Part shown: positions 1-6,389 of the stretch, piece after piece
How the letters are laid out: each line of letters begins with the position of its first letter
Numbering within the stretch: position 1 is the stretch's first letter
DNA from: Hyphomicrobiales bacterium
GTDB taxonomy: Bacteria; Pseudomonadota; Alphaproteobacteria; Rhizobiales; Kaistiaceae
Direction: 5' to 3'
NCBI GenBank assembly: GCA_017305815.1
Contig: JAFKJZ010000176.1
Coordinates: 1-11,375, forward strand
Length of the DNA: 11,375 nt
Position numbers and translations under genes: made by a program
Notes under the pieces: generated by a model
Told to the model about the DNA's origin: nothing
Databases searched by the model: none
Seen by the model: the letters and a program-made list of their open reading frames with translations, nothing else

Positions 1-264
1 CTCGAACGCGGCAAAACCTATCTCTTCGAACTGCGCAACGTCACGCCGCACATGCACCCGATCCATCTGCACGGCCACAGCTTCTCCGTGCTGAAGTCGA
101 ACCGGCGCGACCTGCCGCCCCATCACGCCGATACGGTGCTGCTACAGCCGAAGGAACGCCTGCAGATCGCCTTCGTCGCCGACAATCCCGGCAAGTGGAT
201 GATCCACTGCCACATCATCGAGCACCAGGAGACGGGCATGATGGCGTGGTTCGAGGTCGCCTGA
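1..264 (+). CDS. Multicopper oxidase, C-terminal fragment (5' end outside window)
   Basis: This is the last 87 residues of a multicopper oxidase, a family that oxidises substrates (phenols, Cu(I), Fe(II) or Mn(II)) and reduces O2 to water, usually in the periplasm. Two copper-binding blocks are visible. The first is HPIHLHGHSF (residues 19-28 of the fragment), the typical third block containing type 1/2/3 ligands. The second is HCHIIEHQETGM (69-80), the last block, with the type 1 Cys at 70, His at 75 and axial Met at 80. The axial Met points to a moderate-potential bacterial enzyme of the CueO/CopA/CumA kind rather than a fungal laccase. The frame is open from base 1, so the start lies upstream. 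The stop is 11 nt before the next start, suggesting one operon with the di-heme oxidoreductase and imelysin. The substrate cannot be told from this fragment; ferroxidase or cuprous oxidase activity is an inference from context. Confidence 0.95.
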   Translation, partial: LERGKTYLFELRNVTPHMHPIHLHGHSFSVLKSNRRDLPPHHADTVLLQPKERLQIAFVADNPGKWMIHCHIIEHQETGMMAWFEVA

Positions 265-275
265 AGGTCTTGCCG

Positions 276-1490
276 ATGCGCCCGCGTCACGCGCTGCTCG
301 CGCTCGCCTTCTTCACCGCACTGCCCGCCATCGCCGCCGACAACGGCCTAGATGCAGCGATCGGCAAGGCGCTGTTCGACCGGATCTGGGTGCAGGCGCC
401 CTCCTCGACGCTTGCCAATGACGGGCTCGGACCGCTTTTCAACGAGAAGAGCTGCGCCAGTTGCCATTCCGGCAAGGCGCTTTCCGCCAAGATCACGCCG
501 CTCCAGGATGGCACGCTGGCGCAGCGTGGCCTCGCGACCCGGCTCGGCGACGCGCATGGCGTGACCGACCCGGTCTATGGTCGACAGATCCAGCCGCGCG
601 CCGTCTCCGGCCTGATCAGCGAGGGCGCGGTCACCTATGCCCTGCCGGAGGTCACCGGCCACCCGCTCGCCGTCATCTTCGCGCCCGGCCGGGGGGACCT
701 CGCGCCGGAGACGCGTCTGGGGCCCCGGCAGGCGCCGTCGCTGCGGGGAATCGGCCTGATCGAAAAGGTCGACGAGGCCGCCGTTCTCGCCCGCGCGGAG
801 CAGAACAAGTCCCATCCGGACGGCATTGGTGGCCGGCCGCATTTCATCGCGGTCGACGGCAAGCCGGTGCTCGGTCGCTATGGCTGGAAGGCCTCGGCGC
901 CGACGCTGAGCCAGATGACGTCGGACGCCTTCATGCTCGATATCGGCATGTCGAGCCCGCTGGCGCCCTATCCGCATGGCGACTGCACCAGCGCGGAGCC
1001 GGATTGCCTCGCCGCCCCGGATGGCCGCAGCCCGACCTTCGACAATGAGGAAATCTCGTCCGAGATGGTGCGGCTGCTGAACGCCTATCTGAAAAGCCTG
1101 GCTGCGCCGAAGCCGGTCGAGCCGCCACCGCCCGGCGCCGCCATTTTCGCGGCCGCCGGCTGCGCCGCCTGCCATGTGCCGAGCCTGCCGGCCAGGGGCG
1201 GCGGCACGGTTTCGATCTACAGCGACCTCCTGCTGCACGACATGGGTCCCGGTCTCGATGACGGTGTGGGCGAACCGGGCGTCACCTCGTCGGAATGGCG
1301 CACAGCCCCGCTCATCTCGCTGGCCTTCCGTCGCGATGCCGACCGCCGCTTCCTGCATGACGGCCGTGCCGCGACGCTGGATGAGGCGATCCGCGCGCAT
1401 GGCGGCCAAGCCATGGCCGCGAAAACACGCTATGAAGCCCTAGTGGCGGCCGACCGGGCCGCGCTCGTCGCCTATCTGGAAACGCTATGA
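276..1490 (+). CDS. Di-heme oxidoreductase (DHOR/DUF1111, COG3488 'thiol oxidoreductase' type), secreted
   Basis: This is a 404-residue periplasmic c-type cytochrome related to the MauG / di-heme peroxidase fold. A signal peptide occupies about residues 1-20 (basic MRPRH, then a Leu/Ala-rich core, probable cleavage after AIA). The two covalent heme sites are CASCH (60-64) and CAACH (296-300). A C-terminal FLHDGRA (359-365) followed by DEAIRAHGG is characteristic of this family. The ATG at 276 was chosen because it is followed at once by the signal peptide and preceded by an AAGGT-like ribosome site 8 nt away. An in-frame ATG at 195 would lie inside the oxidase gene and bury the signal peptide. 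The stop overlaps the next start (ATGA). Members are encoded beside imelysin and DUF1513 genes and are thought to serve metal acquisition, but the reaction is not established. Family assignment is firm; the substrate is unknown. Confidence 0.93.
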   Translation: MRPRHALLALAFFTALPAIAADNGLDAAIGKALFDRIWVQAPSSTLANDGLGPLFNEKSCASCHSGKALSAKITPLQDGTLAQRGLATRLGDAHGVTDPVYGRQIQPRAVSGLISEGAVTYALPEVTGHPLAVIFAPGRGDLAPETRLGPRQAPSLRGIGLIEKVDEAAVLARAEQNKSHPDGIGGRPHFIAVDGKPVLGRYGWKASAPTLSQMTSDAFMLDIGMSSPLAPYPHGDCTSAEPDCLAAPDGRSPTFDNEEISSEMVRLLNAYLKSLAAPKPVEPPPPGAAIFAAAGCAACHVPSLPARGGGTVSIYSDLLLHDMGPGLDDGVGEPGVTSSEWRTAPLISLAFRRDADRRFLHDGRAATLDEAIRAHGGQAMAAKTRYEALVAADRAALVAYLETL

Positions 1491-2590
1491 TCGCGATCAC
1501 CAAACGCCTGCTGCTGATGTCGCCCCTGCTGCTCGCGGCCCGGCGCGCCCTCGCGCAATCGACCGACGCGGCGACGAAGCCCGGCCCCAGCACCGAGGCG
1601 CTGATGGCCGTCGCGAAAAAGGCGATCTCCGGCTATTTCATCCCCGCCTACGAGAACCTGCAGGCGGCTACCGGCAAGCTGGTCGGGGCGATGCAGGAAA
1701 GCTGCAAGAACCCGGCGAGCGCCCCCGACGACAAGGTTCGCGCCGCCTTCACCGCCGTGCTGCAGGCCTGGGCGCGCGTCGATTTCCTGCGCTTCGGCCC
1801 GATGGCGGAAAAGGCCCGGCTGGAGCGCTTCTCCTTCCTGCCGGATCCGCACGGCACCGGTACGCGCCAGTTGCGCCAGATCCTGGCCAAGCCCGATCCG
1901 GCGCTGCTGGAACCCGGCGCCATCGCCCGGAAGAGCGCCGCCGTGCAAGGCATGCCCGCTTTCGAGGCGCTGGTCTTCGGCGCATCCGACGACGCGGAGA
2001 GCGCCGCCTATCGTTGCGAACTGGCGCTGCGCATTGCCGAAAACCTCAATCTGATCGCCAGCGAGGCCGTCACGGAATGGACCCGCGAGGGCGGCTGGCG
2101 CGACCTAATGCTGAGCCCGGGCGGCGCCAACATCGTCTATCGCGACGCAACCGAGCCGCTGGTCGAGATCCTCAAAGCCGTCGTCACCGGCCTGCAGCAG
2201 ATGCGCGACCAGCGCCTGCTGCCGGCGCTCGGCAAATCGATCGAGACCGCCAAGCCCGGTCGCGGCGCCTTTGTCAAATCAGGCGAGAGCTTCGTCTATC
2301 TGAACGCGTCCGCCGACGCGCTCGATCAACTGGTCGAGCAATCGGACGTCTTCAGCCTGACGCCCGACCAGGCGGCGACGCTGCTCGCGGCGACCGAAAC
2401 CGCGATGACCGACTTCCGCCAGTCGATCGATGTCGGCAAGCCCTGGGCGGAAGCGCTCGCCGACCCGGCCAGCTACGCCAGGCTGCAGCACGCCTTCGAT
2501 GTCCTGAAGACGATCGAGGACATCTTCAATTTCCGGTTCGCGGAGGCGGCGGGCATCTCGCCGGGGTTCAATGCGCTCGATGGCGACTGA
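1487..2590 (+). CDS. Imelysin-like periplasmic protein (COG3489 type)
   Basis: This 367-residue all-alpha imelysin-like protein (peptidase M75 superfamily) is probably secreted. The N-terminus is basic, with hydrophobic LLLMSPLLLAA and a probable cleavage after RALA at about residue 23. The usual imelysin signature GxHxxE appears as GMPAFE (155-160), so the His is replaced by Pro while the Glu is kept. That form fits the COG3489 branch rather than EfeO or IrpA proper. The Ile-Tyr-Arg-Asp stretch near 210-215 and a helix-rich C-terminal half agree with a two-domain imelysin fold. Imelysin proteins are associated with iron uptake, often beside ferroxidases or cytochromes; protease activity is doubtful for most of them. 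The start codon overlaps the upstream stop by 4 nt and the 3' end overlaps the next gene by 20 nt, so translation is probably coupled through the cassette. Exact ligand and role are unknown. Confidence 0.9.
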   Translation: MIAITKRLLLMSPLLLAARRALAQSTDAATKPGPSTEALMAVAKKAISGYFIPAYENLQAATGKLVGAMQESCKNPASAPDDKVRAAFTAVLQAWARVDFLRFGPMAEKARLERFSFLPDPHGTGTRQLRQILAKPDPALLEPGAIARKSAAVQGMPAFEALVFGASDDAESAAYRCELALRIAENLNLIASEAVTEWTREGGWRDLMLSPGGANIVYRDATEPLVEILKAVVTGLQQMRDQRLLPALGKSIETAKPGRGAFVKSGESFVYLNASADALDQLVEQSDVFSLTPDQAATLLAATETAMTDFRQSIDVGKPWAEALADPASYARLQHAFDVLKTIEDIFNFRFAEAAGISPGFNALDGD

Positions 2591-3686
2591 GACGGCCGGC
2601 TTCCGGGCTTTCGCGGGTCGCGCGCTGCGCGCGATCCTTCCGTTTGCTCGGGAGGATTCGGGCGGCGCCGCGGATCGGCAGGTTTTCGTCTCCTCCGTCC
2701 GCGTCGGCCCGCGCCAGCACGAACTGGTGCTGTTCGACGAGCGCGGCGCCATCATCGGCCGCATGAAGCTCGCCGGCCGCGGCCACGACATTGCCATCGA
2801 CCCGGCCAGGGAACGGCTGGCCGTCTTCGCCCGGCGGCCCGGCTATTTCGCCGTGATCGTCGACGTCGCCTCCTGCGAGCCGCTCGCGACGATCACCCCG
2901 CCCGAAGGCCATCATTTCTTCGGCCACGGCATCTTCTCCGCCGATGGCCGCCTGCTCTATGCCACCGAGAACCACTTCAACGGCGAGCGCTCGCGCGGCG
3001 TGATCGGCGTCTATGACGCCAGCGGCGGCTACGAGCGAATCGGCGAATTCGAGACGCACGGCATGGACGCGCACGAGATCCTGCTCGCGCCCGACGGCCG
3101 CACGCTGGTGATCGCCAATGGCGGCATCGAGACCCATCCGGATTATGGCCGGCAGAAGCTCAATCTCGCCGACATGCGCCCTTCGATCGTGCGGATCGAC
3201 AGCGAGACCGGCGACCTCCTCGAGGAGACCGTGCTCGACGCATCGCTGAACCGGCTCTCGATGCGGCACATGACCTTCGACGGCGCCGGCTCGGTCTGGT
3301 TCGGCTGCCAGTGGGAAGGCGAGCGCGGCGTCCGGCCGCCGCTGGTCGGCCGCATCGGCAAGGACGGCAAGGCCAGGCTGATGGAGTTTCCGGACGGCGT
3401 CGCGCCTCTGGCGCGCAACTATATCGGCTCCGTGGTGGCGAGCCGCGACGGCGGCACCATCGCCACCTCGTCGCCGATCGGCGGCCAGGTGTTCTTCTGG
3501 GACGCGACGAGCGGCGATCTTCGTGACGTCGTCGCCTTGCCGGATGGCTGCGGCGTGGCGGCGACCGAGGGCGACACCTTCCTCGCCACCGCCGGCGACG
3601 GCCGCGTCATGCAGGCGAAGGCCGGCGGCCTCGCTCCGGTCGCGCGGCACATCGAGCAGTTCGACAACCACCTGCGCCGGGTGTAG
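2571..3686 (+). CDS. DUF1513 (COG3490) beta-propeller-like protein
   Basis: This 371-residue protein belongs to the DUF1513 family, repeatedly found as the last gene of the imelysin / di-heme oxidoreductase cluster. Repeated blades of about 45-50 residues, with DG-turns such as SADGR (124-128), APDGR (173-177) and SRDGG (291-295), suggest a beta propeller. Family-typical segments are GRGHDIAI (69-76), GHHFFGHGIF (113-122), ATENHFNGE (131-139), HGMDAHEI (163-170) and the near-terminal FDNHL (364-368). The many conserved His could bind metal; this is inference. The start is placed at 2571, overlapping the imelysin stop; a second in-frame ATG at 2580 is equally possible, and neither has a clear ribosome site, so coupling is likely. 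Unlike what I expect for many relatives, no convincing secretion signal is visible at the N-terminus (only FAGRALRAILPFA). Function is unproven. Confidence 0.9.
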   Translation: MRSMATETAGFRAFAGRALRAILPFAREDSGGAADRQVFVSSVRVGPRQHELVLFDERGAIIGRMKLAGRGHDIAIDPARERLAVFARRPGYFAVIVDVASCEPLATITPPEGHHFFGHGIFSADGRLLYATENHFNGERSRGVIGVYDASGGYERIGEFETHGMDAHEILLAPDGRTLVIANGGIETHPDYGRQKLNLADMRPSIVRIDSETGDLLEETVLDASLNRLSMRHMTFDGAGSVWFGCQWEGERGVRPPLVGRIGKDGKARLMEFPDGVAPLARNYIGSVVASRDGGTIATSSPIGGQVFFWDATSGDLRDVVALPDGCGVAATEGDTFLATAGDGRVMQAKAGGLAPVARHIEQFDNHLRRV

Positions 3687-3702
3687 CGGCGAAAGCGCCT
3701 AC
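3683..3702. repeat. Imperfect dyad spanning both convergent stop codons
   Basis: The two convergent genes are separated by only 12 nt. A 20-nt imperfect inverted repeat (GTAG ... CTAC outer arms, plus an inner GC/GC pair around GAAA) contains the TAG stop of the DUF1513 gene and, on the other strand, the TAG stop of the cfa-like gene. It could act as a weak bidirectional terminator, but the stem is short and interrupted and has no T-run. Confidence 0.3.
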
Positions 3703-4928
3703 TGCGCGTTTACCGCGGCGAGCCGGCGTTCCTCGTCGACGATGTAGTCGCGGATCACCGGCACGTCGTCCCGCTTCTTGGACAGAAGCATCTGGAACAC
3801 GAAGTTCGAGCCGTGCAGGAAGCCGAGCTCGACCGAGGCCAGGTAGAAATCCCACATCCGGCAGAAGCGGTCACCCATCATGGCGACGGCCTCGTCGCGC
3901 TTCGCCTCATAGGCAAGCCTCCAGTCGCGGATCGTCCAGTAGTAGTGGAGCCGCAGGCTCTCCAGATCGGCGCACCAGGTGCCCGTCCGCTCCAGCGAGG
4001 CGAATACCTCCGAGAGCGCCGGCACATAGCCGCCGGGGAAGATGTACTTGCGGATGAACGGCGCCGTGGTGCCGGGCGGCGACATGCGGCCGATGCAATG
4101 CACGAGGGCGAAGCCGCCCGGCTTGGTCAGCCGCTGGATCGATTCGAAATAATTGTCGAAGTTCGAGACGCCGATCGCCTCCATCATGGCGATCGACACG
4201 ACACGGTCATAGCTGCCTTCGAGATGGCGATAATCCTTCTCGAGGAAGGTCACCTTGTCGGCGACGCCCTCGGCCGCCGCCCGCTCCCGCGCCACGGCGA
4301 GTTGTTCGGGCGACAGCGTCACCGAGGTGACGCGAACGTCGTAGTTGCGCGCCAGGAAGGTCGCGAGCGCGCCCCAGCCCGAGCCGATCTCGGCGATATG
4401 CATGCCGGGCTCGAGCTTCAGCTTGGCCGCGATGTGGCGCAGCTTGTCGATCTGCGCCTGGTAGAGGCCGATATCCGGATCGGAATAATAGGCGCAGGAA
4501 TAGGTCATCGTGTCATCCAGCCACAGCCGGTAGAACTTCGGCGGGATGTCATAGTGATGCTTGATGTTCTCGGCCGCGAGCGAAATCGTGTTGCGCTGCT
4601 GCTGGCGGCGCAACGCGCGCCACGCCCGGCGCAGCCCCTTCTGCACCGGATGCGCCGCGAGGCCGGATCGGTTGACGGAGAACAGCGACAGCAAGTCGAA
4701 CACCGTGCCGCCATTCTCGACGGTCATGCGGCCATCCATATAGGCCTCGGCCGTCTTCAGTTCTGGGTTCAGGAAGATCTCGCGCTCGACCTTCTTGTCG
4801 GTGAAGCGGATGGTGACGTCTGGTCCGTTCTCGCCGGAGCCGAAGACGTGCCGCGTGTTCTCGTGATCGAGCACGGTGAGGCGGCCATTGCGCACGAAAC
4901 GCTTCAAAAGATGAGACAACAGGCGCAT
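3699..4928 (-). CDS. cfa: Cyclopropane-fatty-acyl-phospholipid synthase-like SAM methyltransferase
   Basis: The 409-residue product is expected to transfer a methylene group from S-adenosylmethionine to the double bond of unsaturated acyl chains in membrane phospholipids, giving cyclopropane lipids that help in stationary phase and acid or osmotic stress. The N-terminal substrate-contact region is followed by HYDIPPKFYRLWLDD (125-139), TYSCAYY (142-148) and the SAM-binding loop EIGSGWG (180-186). SIAMMEAIG contains Glu250 and LVHCIG contains His277. These have the same 27-residue spacing as E. coli Cfa Glu239 and His266, and Cys145 aligns with Cys139. Length is slightly above the E. coli enzyme (382). 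The ATG at 4928 is preferred because GGGGGA lies 6 nt upstream; the ATG at 4934 is in frame but abuts that ribosome site. A closely related mycolic-acid-type or other lipid methyltransferase cannot be fully excluded. Confidence 0.93.
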   Translation of the reverse strand: MRLLSHLLKRFVRNGRLTVLDHENTRHVFGSGENGPDVTIRFTDKKVEREIFLNPELKTAEAYMDGRMTVENGGTVFDLLSLFSVNRSGLAAHPVQKGLRRAWRALRRQQQRNTISLAAENIKHHYDIPPKFYRLWLDDTMTYSCAYYSDPDIGLYQAQIDKLRHIAAKLKLEPGMHIAEIGSGWGALATFLARNYDVRVTSVTLSPEQLAVARERAAAEGVADKVTFLEKDYRHLEGSYDRVVSIAMMEAIGVSNFDNYFESIQRLTKPGGFALVHCIGRMSPPGTTAPFIRKYIFPGGYVPALSEVFASLERTGTWCADLESLRLHYYWTIRDWRLAYEAKRDEAVAMMGDRFCRMWDFYLASVELGFLHGSNFVFQMLLSKKRDDVPVIRDYIVDEERRLAAVNAQ

Positions 4929-4938
4929 GCGCATTCCC

Positions 4939-4954
4939 CCGATCGTTTCATCGG
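4939..4954 (-). promoter_or_regulatory. Small hairpin adjoining the cfa ribosome site
   Basis: On the minus strand CCGAT-GAAACG-ATCGG forms a perfect 5-bp stem with a 6-nt loop. Its 3' arm runs directly into the GGGGGA ribosome site of the cfa-like gene. In the mRNA it could reduce ribosome access. This is a structural reading only; the stem is short. Confidence 0.3.
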
Positions 4955-4956
4955 AT

Positions 4957-4978
4957 CAAAGCCGCTGGGGCGGCTTTG
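4957..4978 (-). promoter_or_regulatory. Strong leader hairpin upstream of cfa
   Basis: A perfect 9-bp inverted repeat (CAAAGCCGC / GCGGCTTTG) with a 4-nt loop lies 28 nt before the cfa ribosome/start region. Read on the minus strand the 3' arm ends in GGCTTTG, which resembles a weak intrinsic terminator or attenuator. If the cfa promoter is upstream, this hairpin sits in the untranslated leader together with the smaller hairpin at 4939-4954. Function is inferred from position only. Confidence 0.4.
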
Positions 4979-5024
4979 TGCAACCGGAAAGCGTTGAGCC
5001 GGCGGTGACGGATCGCCTGCGCAA

Positions 5025-5040
5025 GCGGCCCACGGGCCGC
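5025..5040. repeat. 7-bp perfect palindrome in divergent intergenic region
   Basis: GCGGCCC-AC-GGGCCGC is a perfect 7-bp inverted repeat with a 2-nt centre. It is nested between CGCAAG (5020-5025) and its complement CTTGCG (5047-5052), so a longer branched fold is possible. GC-only palindromes can arise by chance in this GC-rich DNA, so weight is low. Confidence 0.3.
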
Positions 5041-5074
5041 AGGTTGCTTGCGGCCCCGCCACCGCGCCGCTAAA

Positions 5075-5105
5075 TTCGCCGGTGAGGACTGCGTTCACCG
5101 GCGAA
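5075..5105. repeat. Perfect 11-bp inverted repeat between cfa and aldo/keto reductase
   Basis: TTCGCCGGTGA and its exact reverse complement TCACCGGCGAA flank a 9-nt spacer. The dyad lies about 100 nt before the aldo/keto reductase start and about 145 nt before the cfa start, within the 270-bp divergent intergenic region. Half-site centres are about 20 bp apart, two helical turns, which would suit a dimeric regulator; as RNA it would be a strong hairpin. No T-run follows on either strand, arguing against a simple terminator. A smaller TTGCC-TTCC-GGCAA hairpin follows at 5114-5127. Confidence 0.5.
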
Positions 5106-5192
5106 CCTCTTGATTGCCTTCCGGCAACGCGCGACACAGCCCCCGCCTTCCGACTTGTGCCGACCCGGATGCCCGGCGACACGCCCATTGCC

Positions 5193-5198
5193 AGGAGA
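5193..5198 (+). promoter_or_regulatory. Ribosome binding site fixing the aldo/keto reductase start
   Basis: AGGAGA is placed 6 nt before the ATG at 5205, the clearest Shine-Dalgarno in the window. It decides between this start and an in-frame ATG at 5082 whose extra 41 residues show no family similarity. Confidence 0.85.
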
Positions 5199-5204
5199 AT
5201 CAAC

Positions 5205-6206
5205 ATGTCCATCGAGACCCGGCCCGCCGGCCGCACCGCGGCCCGCCTTTCCACGCTCGGAATCGGCGCGGGGACGCTCGGCGGCAACTTCTCGCCGCCG
5301 ATCACGTCGGCGGAAGGGTCGGGCATCATCGCCGACGCGCTCGACGCCGGCATAACCTATGTCGATACGGCGCCCTTCTACGGCTATGGCAAATCCGAGC
5401 GCGCCGTCGGCGACGCACTGCGCGCCCGCAGCGGCTGGACGCTCTCGACCAAGGTCGGCCGGCTGCTGAAGCCGCGCACGACGCCGAAGGATGCGAATGA
5501 CGGCTGGTACGAGCCGCTGCCGTTCCAGCCGGTCTACGACTATTCCTATGACGGCGTGATGCGCTCCTTCGAGGACAGCCTGCAGCGCCTCGGCCTCGAC
5601 CATATCGACCTGCTCTACATGCACGACATCGGCGCCGTCACGCATGGCGAGGCGGCCCATGCGGAGCTGTTCAAGACCGCGATGGAAGGCGGCTACAAGG
5701 CGCTCGACCGGCTGCGCTCCTCGGGCGCGGTCAAGTCGATCGGCCTCGGCGTCAACGAATGGCAGGTGGTCGCCGCCGCCATGCAGCATGGCCAGTGGGA
5801 CAATGTCCTGCTCGCCGGCCGCTACACGCTGCTGGAGCAGGAACCGCTCCACACCCTGTTCCCGCTCTGCGAGAAGGCCGGCACCACCATCGTCGTCGGT
5901 GGACCGTTCAATTCCGGCATCCTCGTCGGCCGCGACACCTGGAACTACGCCCGCGCGCCGCAGGCCGTGCTCGACCGCGTGCAGGCGATCGCCCGAGTCT
6001 GCGACGCCCACAACGTCGCCCTGCCGGCGGCCGCGCTCCGCTTCCCTCTCGGCAGCGCGGTCGTCTCCAGCGTCATCCCCGGCCCGCGCTCGCGTGCCGA
6101 ACTGGCCCAGATCCTCGCCTGGTGGCGAGCCGAGATCCCGGCTGCGCTCTGGAGCGACCTGAAGACCGAACGCCTGATCGACGAAGCGTCGCCCGTCCCC
6201 GCCTGA
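5205..6206 (+). CDS. Aldo/keto reductase, aldose 1-dehydrogenase / pyridoxal 4-dehydrogenase type
   Basis: This 333-residue cytoplasmic NAD(P)-dependent oxidoreductase has a TIM-barrel fold. The catalytic tetrad is visible: Asp54 and Tyr59 in YVDTAPFYGYGKSE (52-65), Lys83 in STKVGR (81-86), and His140 in DLLYMHDIG (135-143). The GKSE segment after YGYG, the FQPVYDYSYDGVMRS stretch (107-121) and the D-x-x-LQRLG-x-D-x-ID helix match the branch containing D-threo-aldose (L-fucose) 1-dehydrogenase and pyridoxal 4-dehydrogenase. These enzymes oxidise a sugar hemiacetal, or pyridoxal, to a lactone. Which substrate applies here cannot be told. It is divergent from cfa and followed by a hairpin 21 nt after the stop, so it is probably a single-gene unit. 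A link to the sugar-acid dehydratase some 2 kb downstream is possible but unsupported by operon structure. Confidence 0.92.
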   Translation: MSIETRPAGRTAARLSTLGIGAGTLGGNFSPPITSAEGSGIIADALDAGITYVDTAPFYGYGKSERAVGDALRARSGWTLSTKVGRLLKPRTTPKDANDGWYEPLPFQPVYDYSYDGVMRSFEDSLQRLGLDHIDLLYMHDIGAVTHGEAAHAELFKTAMEGGYKALDRLRSSGAVKSIGLGVNEWQVVAAAMQHGQWDNVLLAGRYTLLEQEPLHTLFPLCEKAGTTIVVGGPFNSGILVGRDTWNYARAPQAVLDRVQAIARVCDAHNVALPAAALRFPLGSAVVSSVIPGPRSRAELAQILAWWRAEIPAALWSDLKTERLIDEASPVPA

Positions 6207-6226
6207 GACGACCGCGTCGATCCTAC

Positions 6227-6250
6227 GGCGAGGCGGTGACACGCCTCGCC
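6227..6250 (+). terminator. Hairpin after aldo/keto reductase, probable terminator
   Basis: A perfect 9-bp stem (GGCGAGGCG / CGCCTCGCC) with a 6-nt loop begins 21 nt after the aldo/keto reductase stop. No T-run follows. A second small hairpin built from two GCCGGC palindromes follows at 6254-6270. Position and stem strength suggest termination or mRNA 3'-end protection. The rest of the 183-nt gap before the terC-like gene shows no gene and no clear promoter. Confidence 0.5.
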
Positions 6251-6389
6251 ACCGCCGGCCCGCTGCCGGCAAAAGGCACACGGGGACTGCGGCGAAATAG
6301 GCCGAATTCCAAGCTTTTGCTGGACATTCGGGCTTCCCTACCCCAGATGTGCCTCATCTCCTTCTGCTCCGCCCGAGGCTTCATCCCCG

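Noticed and set aside
195..275. Earlier in-frame ATG for the di-heme oxidoreductase
   Set aside because: The extra 27 residues overlap the oxidase gene in another frame and would displace a good signal peptide that begins at 276.
2568..3671. Long minus-strand open frame opposite the DUF1513 gene
   Set aside because: Its translation is Arg/Ala/Asp-rich without family motifs, and it mirrors the DUF1513 coding frame, which has clear conserved segments. It is a high-GC shadow.
3813..4997. Plus-strand open frame opposite the cfa-like gene
   Set aside because: It is low in recognisable motifs and entirely antisense to a well-supported methyltransferase, with no ribosome site.
5082..5204. N-terminal extension of the aldo/keto reductase
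   Set aside because: The extension begins within the 11-bp inverted repeat, has no similarity to the family, and is contradicted by the strong AGGAGA site before 5205.
6207..6389. Manganese (yybP-ykoY) riboswitch before the TerC gene
   Set aside because: I looked for the conserved loop sequences of this class and found none; only simple GC hairpins near the upstream gene are present.
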